NCBI RefSeq assembly: GCF_020892095.1
Contig: NZ_AP024845.1
Location: 1,488,001 to 1,552,000 of the forward strand
Origin: Claveliimonas bilis
Lineage (GTDB): Bacteria; Bacillota; Clostridia; Lachnospirales; Lachnospiraceae
Direction: 5' to 3'
Length of the DNA stretch: 64,000 nucleotides
Both the position numbers and the translations under genes were made by a program. Below the pieces are notes generated by a model. The model did no database searches, was not told where the DNA came from, and saw only the letters and a list, made by a program, of their open reading frames with translations. Shown piece after piece: positions 1 through 7,135 of the stretch; positions within the stretch are counted from its first letter, which is position 1; each line of letters opens with the position of its first letter.

Positions 1-2
1 CG

Positions 3-488
3 ATGAGCGTATTTGCGGCAAATCCAGAACAACATAAGACGGACGTAATGTATGTAACAGGAGCGGTAACACCAGGTGGTGGGGATGCAGGATACTATGT
101 AACAGTACCAGCAGATATTGTATTTACAGACACAGTAAAAACTGGCGCACAAAAACTGGAATTAAAATCTACAGATCCAGATAGAGCTCTTTCAGATGAT
201 TTACTTGTATCTGTAACGGTATCTTCAGAAAAGTTAGGTTACTTGGAAAGCGATGGAACAGCGACTAGTGAAAAACTGGAGTATAATGTAAACTATGGTG
301 GTTCACCAACAGAGACTATATTAAACAAAGATAACCATACAGATGTTTTAGCTGGAACTTTGAGCAAATCAGCACCGGCTATTAATGGTACAGCAACTTT
401 AACATCTGAAGTTAAAAATGTACCGGTAGGAACAGAATTTAAAGATGTGTTGACCTACGAAATTGAGCAGACAAGCCCAACCATCTAA
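3..488 (+). CDS. Secreted surface protein, probably 5'-truncated by the window edge
   Basis: Open frame of 161 residues starting at the second base position of the window. The first residues (MSVFAAN) look like the end of a signal peptide with an A-x-A type cleavage site, so the real start is probably upstream of the window. The rest has no membrane segment and is rich in Thr, Val and Asp with a short YYVTVPADIVF segment that resembles the beta-strand-rich extracellular proteins of Clostridia (WxL-like or fimbrial-like). I do not recognise a named family. It lies upstream and on the same strand as a membrane-protein/signal peptidase cluster (842-5769), which suggests it is one of the exported substrates, but a terminator at 703-738 separates them. 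Confidence 0.55.
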   Translation: MSVFAANPEQHKTDVMYVTGAVTPGGGDAGYYVTVPADIVFTDTVKTGAQKLELKSTDPDRALSDDLLVSVTVSSEKLGYLESDGTATSEKLEYNVNYGGSPTETILNKDNHTDVLAGTLSKSAPAINGTATLTSEVKNVPVGTEFKDVLTYEIEQTSPTI

Positions 489-605
489 AATTAGTGAAGC
501 TAGGGTGAATCATTCCTTTAGTCCGCTTACAGCAGAAAGCAGTGTGAGTAAAATGATATTTTGTAATTTTCTTACAATGAGTATAATAAAAAAGGAGAGC
601 ACAGG

Positions 606-686
606 GTGGAAAGGAATGTAGGAGCAATATTTAGTAAGAACGGTAACGTCAAGGTGAGCTTAAAATTCATTTTGAAAGCCTCTTAA
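606..686 (+). CDS. Possible 26-residue small ORF
   Basis: A GTG codon at 606 follows AAGGAG (592-597) at 8 nt and opens a 26-codon frame (MERNVGAIFSKNG...) ending with TAA at 684-686. It is basic and amphipathic rather than a clear signal peptide. It may be a small peptide, a leader, or the remnant of a longer gene. There is no family match I can name and the call rests only on the ribosome site. The rest of the gap 489-841 holds the terminator at 703-738 and a small hairpin at 794-814. Confidence 0.25.
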   Translation: MERNVGAIFSKNGNVKVSLKFILKAS

Positions 687-702
687 AAATTGCTTAAAGA
701 AG

Positions 703-738
703 AACAGGGAGCCGGAAGGATCTGGCTCCCTGTTTTAA
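703..738 (+). terminator. Rho-independent terminator
   Basis: An 11-bp perfect stem (AACAGGGAGCC at 703-713, GGCTCCCTGTT at 724-734) with a 10-nt loop is followed by T and A runs. It closes the transcript of the partial gene at the window start. Confidence 0.8.
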
Positions 739-793
739 AAAAATTTCTCTAAACAGGTTTAAAGGAATGCCTATAAAATAATACGAAAAAAGG

Positions 794-814
794 CTGCTCC
801 GGTATGAGGAGCAG
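794..814 (+). other. Small hairpin in the leader of the 842 gene
   Basis: CTGCTCC (794-800) and GGAGCAG (808-814) form a 7-bp stem with a 7-nt loop, about 27 nt ahead of the start codon at 842. A weak -10-like TATAAA lies at 772-777, without a clear -35. It may be a leader structure or the remnant of a terminator lacking a T-run. Confidence 0.35.
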
Positions 815-841
815 ATCCAGAAAAGGGAACAGGAGAAACTC

Positions 842-1633
842 ATGAAGTATTTTATACAGTTTGATGCAATAACAAAGAATATTAAGGAGCAGCGCTCCTT
901 TCAGGATAAAAAAGGTCATCCGTGGCCTTACCTTACCATCGAAGAATATAAGGAACTTCCGGAAAAGGAAAGACGCATTGCCGGGGATTTAAGACGGCAG
1001 GATTCCGGAAGTGCAGAGCTTACTTTAGAAGACGGGGAAGCCCTGACAGGGCTTTATGAATATCGCCCGGGGAAGCGGTGGAACGAAAAGACCATTGGTT
1101 ATCTTCCGGTTGTACCGGAAGGAGAGGGGGATGAGCCGGTCTGTTGTGTGAGAATCTTAGGACGCTCCCTGGTAAAGACCATCCTTTTGCCCCTGTTGCT
1201 TTTGTGCCTCCTGGCAGGGATTGTGCTGGGATTTTTGTGGTATCTAAGGGATGAAGAGGTTCCGGGACTGGATGAAGCCCAGATTGCCTACCATGTGGAA
1301 GGGATGGTAAATAAGGATCCAAGCCAGATCATGCTGCCGGGAATCAGTCAGATCACAGCCCGGGCAGGGGAGGAGCATGTGGAGCATGTTCTCTTTAATC
1401 CGGAAGGCAATCCCTGTTATTTCAAATTCCACCTTGTACGCAATGATACTGGGGAAGAACTTTACACTTCCGGACTTGTGGAGCCGGGAAATGCGGTTAT
1501 GGAGTTCGACCTTACAGAACCTCTGGAAGCAGGAAGTTATGAAGTAACAGTACAGGTGGAGACTCATCCGGTGGATGATCCGGAAGGCGAAATGAACCAA
1601 GGGGCGATCAAGACTACCCTGGTAGTGGAATAG
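842..1633 (+). CDS. Single-pass membrane protein with extracellular beta domain (paralogue 1)
   Basis: 263 residues. An N-terminal cytosolic part (about 1-115) is followed by one strongly hydrophobic helix (about 117-137, LLPLLLLCLLAGIVLGFLW) and an external domain of about 125 residues. The outer domain carries DPSQIMLPG and NPEGNPCYFKF motifs followed by a glycine/proline-rich beta pattern ending in TTLVVE. The next gene has the same architecture and the same motifs, so the two are tandem paralogues. The external domain resembles TasA/camelysin-like or Ig-like folds of surface proteins, but I do not recognise a named family. RBS is AGGAGAAACTC before ATG. It heads a cluster ending with a signal peptidase and a cell-wall hydrolase, which suggests a role in surface assembly. 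Confidence 0.75.
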   Translation: MKYFIQFDAITKNIKEQRSFQDKKGHPWPYLTIEEYKELPEKERRIAGDLRRQDSGSAELTLEDGEALTGLYEYRPGKRWNEKTIGYLPVVPEGEGDEPVCCVRILGRSLVKTILLPLLLLCLLAGIVLGFLWYLRDEEVPGLDEAQIAYHVEGMVNKDPSQIMLPGISQITARAGEEHVEHVLFNPEGNPCYFKFHLVRNDTGEELYTSGLVEPGNAVMEFDLTEPLEAGSYEVTVQVETHPVDDPEGEMNQGAIKTTLVVE

Positions 1634-1661
1634 GAACAAAAGAGAAGGGAATGAAAAGTCT

Positions 1662-2429
1662 ATGAGCAGAAGATTAGTGGAGAAAGAGCTGGAAACCAGC
1701 AGTAAAACTTACAGCAGGAAAGAAGGCTGTTGGAATTACATTCCGGCAGGGATGGCGGAAGAAGAGGAGATTACGCCCCAGAAGATTATAGGGGATATCG
1801 GGTACCGTTCAAAGAAAGAAGAGGCAGCGTTCCTGCTGGGAGAGGAAGGGACGGAAGTGGCGGTAAACCCCTTTAAGGCTAAACTGGGATACGGACAGAA
1901 AGTACTGGGATATATCCCCTGTGAGGAGGAAGACGGGGGAGTGATCTATGTACGGGTGATCGGAAAGAGCTGGGGAAAGATTCTGATTCCGCTGGTAATT
2001 CTGCTGGCGTTGATCGCCGGCGGACTCTGGTGGTATTTTGCCCAGAACCGGGGGCCGGATCTGGACGATTCAGCCATGGCTTATCAGATGCCGGGCGGTC
2101 TGAAGAATGAGGATCCAAGCCAGATCATGCTTCCCGGATTCGGAACCATCGATATGGAAGCAGGTCAGAGGACGGTTCATGCAGCATTGTCCAATCCGGA
2201 GGGAAATCCCTGTTACTTCAAATATACAGTAAGTCTGCAGGAAGGAGGAGATGTCCTCTATGAGAGTGGATGGCTGGAGCCGGGAACGGCAGTGACAAAA
2301 TGGGAGATCGCGGAAGAACTGGAGCCGGGAGATTATCCGATTTCCCTTTTGGTGGACACTGGAAGTCTGGATGATTATCAGCAGGAAATGAATAAAGGAA
2401 CCATTAATGCTACCCTGCATGTGGAGTAA
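1662..2429 (+). CDS. Single-pass membrane protein with extracellular beta domain (paralogue 2)
   Basis: 255 residues, the tandem paralogue of the preceding gene. Cytosolic N-terminus of about 105 residues, one helix (about 106-127, ILIPLVILLALIAGGLWWYF) and an external domain sharing EDPSQIMLPGFG, NPEGNPCYFKY and an EMNKGTINATLHVE ending with its partner. The conserved single Cys in NPxGNPC could make a disulfide between subunits, since there is one per external domain; this is inference. It starts 28 nt after the previous stop behind GAAGGGAATG. No named family recognised. The duplication points to a heteromeric membrane complex, or to two exported scaffolds with different cytosolic partners. 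Confidence 0.75.
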   Translation: MSRRLVEKELETSSKTYSRKEGCWNYIPAGMAEEEEITPQKIIGDIGYRSKKEEAAFLLGEEGTEVAVNPFKAKLGYGQKVLGYIPCEEEDGGVIYVRVIGKSWGKILIPLVILLALIAGGLWWYFAQNRGPDLDDSAMAYQMPGGLKNEDPSQIMLPGFGTIDMEAGQRTVHAALSNPEGNPCYFKYTVSLQEGGDVLYESGWLEPGTAVTKWEIAEELEPGDYPISLLVDTGSLDDYQQEMNKGTINATLHVE

Positions 2430-2433
2430 AACC

Positions 2434-2997
2434 ATGAAGAGAGAACAAAAGAAGAAAGGATTCCGGCAGGCTGTATTACTGTTAATGGGAGTATTTGTTT
2501 TATCGGCCCTTGCAGGATGCGGGAAGAAGCCGGCAGAGGCACAGGAAGTCACCAAGGCGGAGGGGACGCTCCGAATCGGGGAGGAGATTACCCTCTATAT
2601 AGAAGATACCCAGTACATGTCTCAGGTAAAGCCGCCAAGTCCCATGGGATATTATGACTATTATCCGGAAGAAGAAGGCTGGAGGTATCTGGTGGTATCG
2701 GGGACGACAGAGAACCGAAGCGGAGAAGATTTCAACCCAAAGAGATGCTATGTGGAAGGATACGTGGATGGCGAACCAAGGGAAGGAAAACTCCTCATTT
2801 TGGCGGCTCCGGGGACAGAATTTTGGGATACTCTGCCGGCAGACAGCAAGAAGGGAAGCTGGGATTTTTACTTGTTTACCCTGATCAGAGAAGAGGAAGA
2901 GCCGGAGGAACTTGGGTTTTTCTATAATGACGGTTTTACAGAAGCAAAAGAAGGAGAAAAATGGGATCATAAGATTACCCTGGAGCTGTTCGAGTAA
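2434..2997 (+). CDS. Lipoprotein with an Ig-like domain of DUF4352 type (tentative)
   Basis: 187 residues when started at ATG 2434, which sits 4 nt after the previous stop with GGAG at 2423-2426. Residues 1-29 form a lipoprotein signal peptide with lipobox LAGC (Cys29), so the mature protein is anchored on the outer face of the membrane. The mature part has a beta-sandwich-like pattern around residues 75-185 (YLVVSGTTENRSGEDF...), resembling DUF4352-type extracellular domains that modulate other surface proteins. Family assignment is tentative. It sits between the paralogous membrane proteins and the coiled-coil gene in one transcript. Confidence 0.6.
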   Translation: MKREQKKKGFRQAVLLLMGVFVLSALAGCGKKPAEAQEVTKAEGTLRIGEEITLYIEDTQYMSQVKPPSPMGYYDYYPEEEGWRYLVVSGTTENRSGEDFNPKRCYVEGYVDGEPREGKLLILAAPGTEFWDTLPADSKKGSWDFYLFTLIREEEEPEELGFFYNDGFTEAKEGEKWDHKITLELFE

Positions 2998-3026
2998 AAG
3001 AATAGGCAGAAGGAGAAAAGGAAGCC

Positions 3027-3524
3027 ATGTCAGAAAAAAAGAAATTACCGCAAACAGAGGAGATCGCCCGTTATATTGAAGAGATGGAGATCCGGAAGAA
3101 AGTAATCGGAGGCTGGGAAGAAGAGGATGTGCTGGAGCACATCCGAATAATCAGCGGGAAGTATGAAGAAGTGATCCGGAGCATGCAGGCGAAGATAGAG
3201 GAACAGGCGGAGGAAGAGGAAGAGAGGAAGAAGGAATACGGGAAAAAGAGTACGGAACTGATTGACAGCATGGCCCAGATCCGAGAGTATCGGGAGCATA
3301 TGCTGGGGAAAGCCAAAGAGGAGGCAGAAGAAATTTTAAAAGCAGTCCGGGAGCAAGAAAAAGAGAGGGAAGAGCGGATCCGGGAATTAAAAGTGATGTA
3401 TGAAAAGGAGCGGCAGGAATATCAGAAAAAGGCAGGGCTTTTGAAGGAGCAGGGGCGCATTTTCAGCGAGAATGCCCGGAAGATTTTGGAGGAGATAGAG
3501 GCGCTTCATGACGGAATGGAATAG
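3027..3524 (+). CDS. Cytosolic coiled-coil protein (DivIVA/AtpF-like)
   Basis: 165 residues, almost entirely Glu/Lys-rich helix with heptad-like spacing from about residue 40 to 160 and no membrane segment. The N-terminal part (EIARYIEEMEIRKKVIGGWEEEDVLEHI) resembles the short N-terminal element of DivIVA-type proteins in Clostridia, followed by the usual long coiled coil. A role as scaffold for the adjoining membrane proteins is plausible but unproven. It ends inside the signal peptidase gene (17-nt overlap), showing translational coupling. Confidence 0.6.
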   Translation: MSEKKKLPQTEEIARYIEEMEIRKKVIGGWEEEDVLEHIRIISGKYEEVIRSMQAKIEEQAEEEEERKKEYGKKSTELIDSMAQIREYREHMLGKAKEEAEEILKAVREQEKEREERIRELKVMYEKERQEYQKKAGLLKEQGRIFSENARKILEEIEALHDGME

Positions 3525-4077
3525 GAAGGAAATAAAAGAAGAGAGCCCGGTGGAACAGGCAGTTTCCAGTCGGATAGAAGAGATCCGAACAGAAAAGCGG
3601 GGCTGGAAGAAGTGGGCAGCAGGGACCGGAGCAATGGCTTGTGTACTTTTTTTACTGTCTCATGTGTTTTTCGGACTTGCTGTTGTAGAAGGTTCTTCTA
3701 TGGTTCCCGGATATCAGGATCAGGATCTGACCCTTTACGGAAAAGTCCGTGGGGAATTGAAACGAGGAGATGTGGTGCTTGCCAGGATACAGGATGGGAG
3801 GACACTGATCAAACGGGTCATTGGGCTTCCCGGAGAAGAAATTTATATAGAGAAAGAAAGCGGAGGAGTATACATAGATGGGGATAAACTGGAAGAACCT
3901 TATATACAGGGACAGACAAGCCCCGGGATTGGTCAGGAAAATCCGTTGACGCTGCAAGAAGGGGAATACTTTATTATGGGAGATAATCGGGAGAATTCTT
4001 CCGATTCCAGATATTACGGACCAGTGAAAGAAGGGCAGATCAGAGGAAAAGTCTTATGGTCCTTAAGGAAGGATTAG
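3508..4077 (+). CDS. lepB: Type I signal peptidase
   Basis: 189 residues. Cuts signal peptides from exported proteins at the outer membrane face. After a cytosolic N-terminus there is one membrane helix (about 40-60), then the catalytic Ser64 in EGSSMVPG, Lys102 in LIKRVIGLPGE and the conserved GDNRENSSDSR box, so the Ser/Lys dyad of family S26A is intact. The start overlaps the upstream coiled-coil gene by 17 nt; GGAGG of that gene serves as ribosome site. Being embedded in a surface-protein cluster suggests a dedicated peptidase for the neighbouring exported proteins rather than the housekeeping enzyme; that is inference from context. Confidence 0.9.
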   Translation: MTEWNRKEIKEESPVEQAVSSRIEEIRTEKRGWKKWAAGTGAMACVLFLLSHVFFGLAVVEGSSMVPGYQDQDLTLYGKVRGELKRGDVVLARIQDGRTLIKRVIGLPGEEIYIEKESGGVYIDGDKLEEPYIQGQTSPGIGQENPLTLQEGEYFIMGDNRENSSDSRYYGPVKEGQIRGKVLWSLRKD

Positions 4078-4131
4078 GAGAAAGAACAGGAAAAAGGGGA
4101 GGAAAAACAGGAGGAAAGGAAGTGGAAAGGA

Positions 4132-5769
4132 TTGGAAAAGAAAAAAGTAAAGAAAGTACTTCCGCTGCTGATGGCGGCGACCGTAGTATTTTCGGGATTC
4201 TCAACAGCGTGGGCAGAAGAGCCGTCAGGGGAGCAGGGATTGGGACAAGCTAATGAAGTAGAAATGTCAGGCGAGCCGGAGGTTTCAACGGAACCGGAGG
4301 TCCCGGAGGAACCAGAGACACCGACAGAACCGGAAACTCCGGAAGTTCCAACGAAGCCGGAAGAACCGGAGATTGCAGAGGAACCAGAGACACCGACGGA
4401 ACCGGAAACTCCGGAAGTTCCAACGGAGCCAGAGACACCGGAAGAACCGGAAATTCCAGCGGAGCCGGAAACGCCAACGGAACCGGAAGAACCGGAGATT
4501 CCAGAGGAACCAGAGACACCGACAGAGCCGGAAACTCCGGAAGGTTCAACGGAGCCGGAAACGCCAATGGAACCGGAAGAACCGGAAATTCCAGCGGAGC
4601 CGGAAACACCAACGGAACCGGAAGAACCGGAGATTTCAGAGAAACCAGAGACACCAACCGAACCGGATAACGGGTCAGATGAAGAGACAAAACCGATTGC
4701 TCCGTCGCCATCTGTACCGCAGACAGGATGGAATCCACAGGTACTGCCAGTGACGGGAAATCAAAAGGAAAGATTCCTGGAAGAGTTTACTCCATCAGAA
4801 CGGCTCATTCCCAAGGTTTTACGGATAAAGTACAGTACAGATATGCCTCTTGAGAATATTCCGCCCTTTATTACTACAGAGATGATCACAGGAGCTTTGA
4901 AGGTACAGGATGAATACGGCTATCCGGCTTCTGTAACGATTGCTCAGGTTATTCAGGAATCCGGATTTGGAAAGTATGGTCCTTATGGTGAGAAGGGACA
5001 GGGGCTTTCCTACTTGGCCTTTCAGTACAATAATCTTTTCGGAGTCAAAGGGACAGGGCCGGCCGGGTCTGTTCAGATGAAAACAGGGGAAGAAACAGAA
5101 GAAGGGAGAAGCTATACCATTCGGGCAGGATTCCGGATGTACCATACATACAGCGAAAGTATGGAGGACAGGGCAAAACTTTTGAAGGAAGTATATAGTG
5201 ATCTGATCGAAGGGGTAACGGATGCCAATACTTTTGCCATGAGGATCGGAAGCCGTTGGGCAACGGACGTTGATTACGGAAAAAGCCTGATCCGGCAGAT
5301 GGAAACTTATGATCTCTATCGTTTGGACCGAATGACACTGGAGACTTTTGACAGTCTGCTTGGAGAGTTTGCAGATCCATGTCCGGGGTCACAGGTAACA
5401 AGCAGATTCGGGTGGCGGCAGTGGAGCCATTCCTATCATAAAGGGATTGACCTTGGAACCGGCAGTGAAAATATCCCTACCTATGCGGTGGCAGCAGGAA
5501 CAGTGATTGAAGCAGGCTGGGGCGGATCCGCCGGCAACTGGATCATCATTGACCACGGAGAAGGAATTGTGACAAAATATATGCATCACAGCGAGATGTA
5601 TGTCAAAGAAGGAGACAGGGTGGAAAAGGGAGAGCAGATCGGTTTAAGCGGAACCACAGGGCGTTCTACAGGGAATCACCTGCATTTCCAGTTGGAGATA
5701 GACGGAGAAGCAATTGACCCGGAACCATATCTTTTCCCAGAGGAAAGCGGACTGAACAGTCAGGACTAA
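4132..5769 (+). CDS. Secreted glucosaminidase-M23 endopeptidase with Pro/Glu/Thr stalk
   Basis: 545 residues, TTG start at 4132 behind GGAGG/GGAAAGG. Signal peptide at 1-28 (ends TAWA), then a stalk of short PETPTEPE-type repeats at about 45-180, a lysozyme-like glucosaminidase domain (about 220-400, with catalytic-type Glu276 in VIQESGFG) and a C-terminal M23 metallopeptidase. The M23 metal and catalytic motifs are intact: His436-x3-Asp440 (HKGID) and His516/His518 (NHLHF). It should cut both glycan strands and peptide cross-links of peptidoglycan. This double-hydrolase layout is typical of proteins that open the wall for secretion or conjugation machines; here it closes a surface-protein operon next to a signal peptidase. 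Confidence 0.85.
   Translation: MEKKKVKKVLPLLMAATVVFSGFSTAWAEEPSGEQGLGQANEVEMSGEPEVSTEPEVPEEPETPTEPETPEVPTKPEEPEIAEEPETPTEPETPEVPTEPETPEEPEIPAEPETPTEPEEPEIPEEPETPTEPETPEGSTEPETPMEPEEPEIPAEPETPTEPEEPEISEKPETPTEPDNGSDEETKPIAPSPSVPQTGWNPQVLPVTGNQKERFLEEFTPSERLIPKVLRIKYSTDMPLENIPPFITTEMITGALKVQDEYGYPASVTIAQVIQESGFGKYGPYGEKGQGLSYLAFQYNNLFGVKGTGPAGSVQMKTGEETEEGRSYTIRAGFRMYHTYSESMEDRAKLLKEVYSDLIEGVTDANTFAMRIGSRWATDVDYGKSLIRQMETYDLYRLDRMTLETFDSLLGEFADPCPGSQVTSRFGWRQWSHSYHKGIDLGTGSENIPTYAVAAGTVIEAGWGGSAGNWIIIDHGEGIVTKYMHHSEMYVKEGDRVEKGEQIGLSGTTGRSTGNHLHFQLEIDGEAIDPEPYLFPEESGLNSQD
4261..4670 (+). repeat. Degenerate tandem repeat encoding Pro/Glu/Thr stalk
   Basis: In-frame repetition of units such as GAACCAGAGACACCGACAG and GAACCGGAAACTCCGGAAG coding for E-P-E-T-P-x-E-P. 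The units vary in order and third bases. The tract is a likely site of length variation between strains by slippage. Confidence 0.85.
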
Positions 5770-5807
5770 AAGAACATCAGCAAAATGGCAGTAATCCTCT
5801 TTTTTAC

Positions 5808-5845
5808 TTGACATAAGTATATGTCATCGATATAATAGATGACAT
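5808..5845 (+). promoter_or_regulatory. SigA promoter overlapped by palindromic operators
   Basis: TTGACA (5808-5813), 17-nt spacer, TATAAT (5831-5836). Two inverted repeats overlap it: GACATA (5810-5815) with TATGTC (5820-5825), and a perfect 8-bp pair ATGTCATC (5821-5828) and GATGACAT (5838-5845) flanking the -10. The ATGT...ACAT pattern is like PadR-family operators (inference). A consensus promoter masked by palindromes is a strong sign of repressor control of the gene at 5924. Confidence 0.85.
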
Positions 5846-5923
5846 AAAGATAATGTGAGTGAAATAGTAATTGAAAAATATAGAAGGAATAGTAAATTAC
5901 ACATATTCAAAAGGAGGAATACT

Positions 5924-6229
5924 ATGTTAGAAAAACAGGATATTGAAATAATACGGTCGATTATGCAGGAGTCGGAAGAGCGGATAATGGAAAGAGTCGA
6001 TCAGAAGCTGCAGAGAGCGCTGCGTGAGACAGAGAATGGTTTACTTGAGGAAATGGACAGGATGAGAGAAAGCCTGGAAGAGAAAATTGCAAATGTCGAT
6101 AAAAAGGTAGATAATCTGGAAACTTATTACAGGATAACAAAGCTTGAAAACGATAATACCTCCATTTTATTAAAAATAGTGGGGGACCTGCAGGAACGGG
6201 TGACCGTGCTGGAAAAGAAAACAGCATAA
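5924..6229 (+). CDS. Small coiled-coil protein of unknown function
   Basis: 101 residues from ATG 5924, chosen because AAGGAGG (5911-5917) sits 6 nt upstream; an upstream in-frame ATG at 5855 has no ribosome site. The protein is a single amphipathic helix rich in Glu, Arg and Met with a second short coiled coil at the C-terminus, and no membrane segment. I do not recognise a family with a known role. Its very strong promoter with palindromic operators (5808-5845) suggests it is normally held off and strongly induced by some signal. It is monocistronic, bounded by a terminator at 6238-6286. Confidence 0.75.
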   Translation: MLEKQDIEIIRSIMQESEERIMERVDQKLQRALRETENGLLEEMDRMRESLEEKIANVDKKVDNLETYYRITKLENDNTSILLKIVGDLQERVTVLEKKTA

Positions 6230-6237
6230 TATACAAA

Positions 6238-6286
6238 ACAAACGGATCAGACAGAGCACAGGATCAATGTGCTGTCTGGTCCGTTT
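6238..6286. terminator. Bidirectional terminator between convergent genes
   Basis: AAACGGATCAGACAGAGCACA pairs with TGTGCTGTCTGGTCCGTTT (small bulge, one G-T pair) around a 7-nt loop. It lies between the convergent ends at 6229 and 6307. Confidence 0.75.
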
Positions 6287-6306
6287 GATAATAGAAATGA
6301 AAAAGA

Positions 6307-6873
6307 TCAGAGCGCTTCTTTGATTCGCAAAACAGCGTCTTCAAGAATGCCGTTTACGTCAGCGCCCTGGATATCCAGGTTTTCAGCCTGAAAGCAGAGC
6401 ACTTCCGGTATACTGTAAAAGGCATCAGACAGAGCCTTTACATAATCGTAGCCCAGGTTTCGGTCTGCGATAGGTCCGCCTGCTGTTGTCACATAAATGA
6501 TACGTTTTGCTTTGCAAAGTCCCAGGGGAATACCGTCCGGGGAATACTGGAAGGTTACGCCGACTACTGTAACATGTTCGAGATATATCCTTAAGATGGA
6601 AGGAAAAGCCAGATCCCAGTAGGGCGCTGCAATAACAATTTCATCTGCGGCAGCAAACTGGGCTGCATAGCGAAATAGAGGATCTGAAAAATTTTTGGAT
6701 GAAATAAGCTGGTTTCGCTTTTCTAACAGTTCCAGATCCAAAGGGGAAAGTTGTTCATGGCCAAGATGGACTTCTTCTATCTGTCCGTTTAATTTTTTCA
6801 GAACTTCCTGTGCCAGTAAACAGGTGCGTGAGCAGGGTCTTACGCAGGCATTGACAAATAATATTTTTTTCAT
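6307..6873 (-). CDS. NAD(P)H-dependent FMN oxidoreductase (flavodoxin fold)
   Basis: 188 residues when started at the ATG at 6873, where AAAAGGAGT precedes the codon by 5 nt. The N-terminus KKILFVNACVRPCSRT is the FMN phosphate-binding loop of the flavodoxin-like NAD(P)H:quinone/azoreductase family; residues around 85-100 (EIVIAAPYWDLAFPSILR) and 140-150 (YVTTAGGPI) are the second and third flavin-contact segments of that family. It probably reduces quinones, azo or nitro compounds with FMN. It is monocistronic and divergent from the YesN gene. Confidence 0.85.
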   Translation of the reverse strand: MKKILFVNACVRPCSRTCLLAQEVLKKLNGQIEEVHLGHEQLSPLDLELLEKRNQLISSKNFSDPLFRYAAQFAAADEIVIAAPYWDLAFPSILRIYLEHVTVVGVTFQYSPDGIPLGLCKAKRIIYVTTAGGPIADRNLGYDYVKALSDAFYSIPEVLCFQAENLDIQGADVNGILEDAVLRIKEAL

Positions 6874-6922
6874 GTTGACTCCTTTTTTGTTCAAATAATA
6901 CTACCCTCTTTTTGCAAGAGTA

Positions 6923-6960
6923 TATCCTTTGTGAAAAGAGAGTGGAGCGGATAAAGGATA
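6923..6960. promoter_or_regulatory. Inverted repeat in the divergent region before yesN
   Basis: TATCCTTT (6923-6930) and AAAGGATA (6953-6960) form an 8-bp inverted repeat with 22 nt between the arms, inside the intergenic space of the divergent reductase and response-regulator genes. It is a candidate regulator site; I cannot name the regulator. Confidence 0.35.
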
Positions 6961-7035
6961 CGCTGTGATTTTACGATATACTTCCCTTATTTATTTGTCA
7001 AGACAGGGTTGTATGTTTCAAAACATCCGTAAATG

Positions 7036-7065
7036 TTTACAAATGGTTTTGGTGGTTGCTATAAT
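7036..7065 (+). promoter_or_regulatory. Promoter of the sensory operon
   Basis: TTTACA (7036-7041), 18-nt spacer and TATAAT (7060-7065) give a SigA promoter about 65 nt ahead of the ATG at 7136, supporting the shorter start of the response regulator. Confidence 0.7.
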
Positions 7066-7135
7066 AATAGCAGCCATTCTTTTGTATGGTAATGTTTATA
7101 TGGCGGATGGAAATTATGTACATGGAGAAAGATTT

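Noticed and set aside
561-587. TTGTAA and TATAAT as a promoter for the 606 ORF
   Set aside because: Spacer is only 15 nt and the predicted start would fall inside the ribosome site, so it is not convincing.
4261-4670. Repeat tract as a CRISPR array or minisatellite
   Set aside because: Units are in-frame codons for a Pro/Glu/Thr stalk with no constant repeat or unique spacers.
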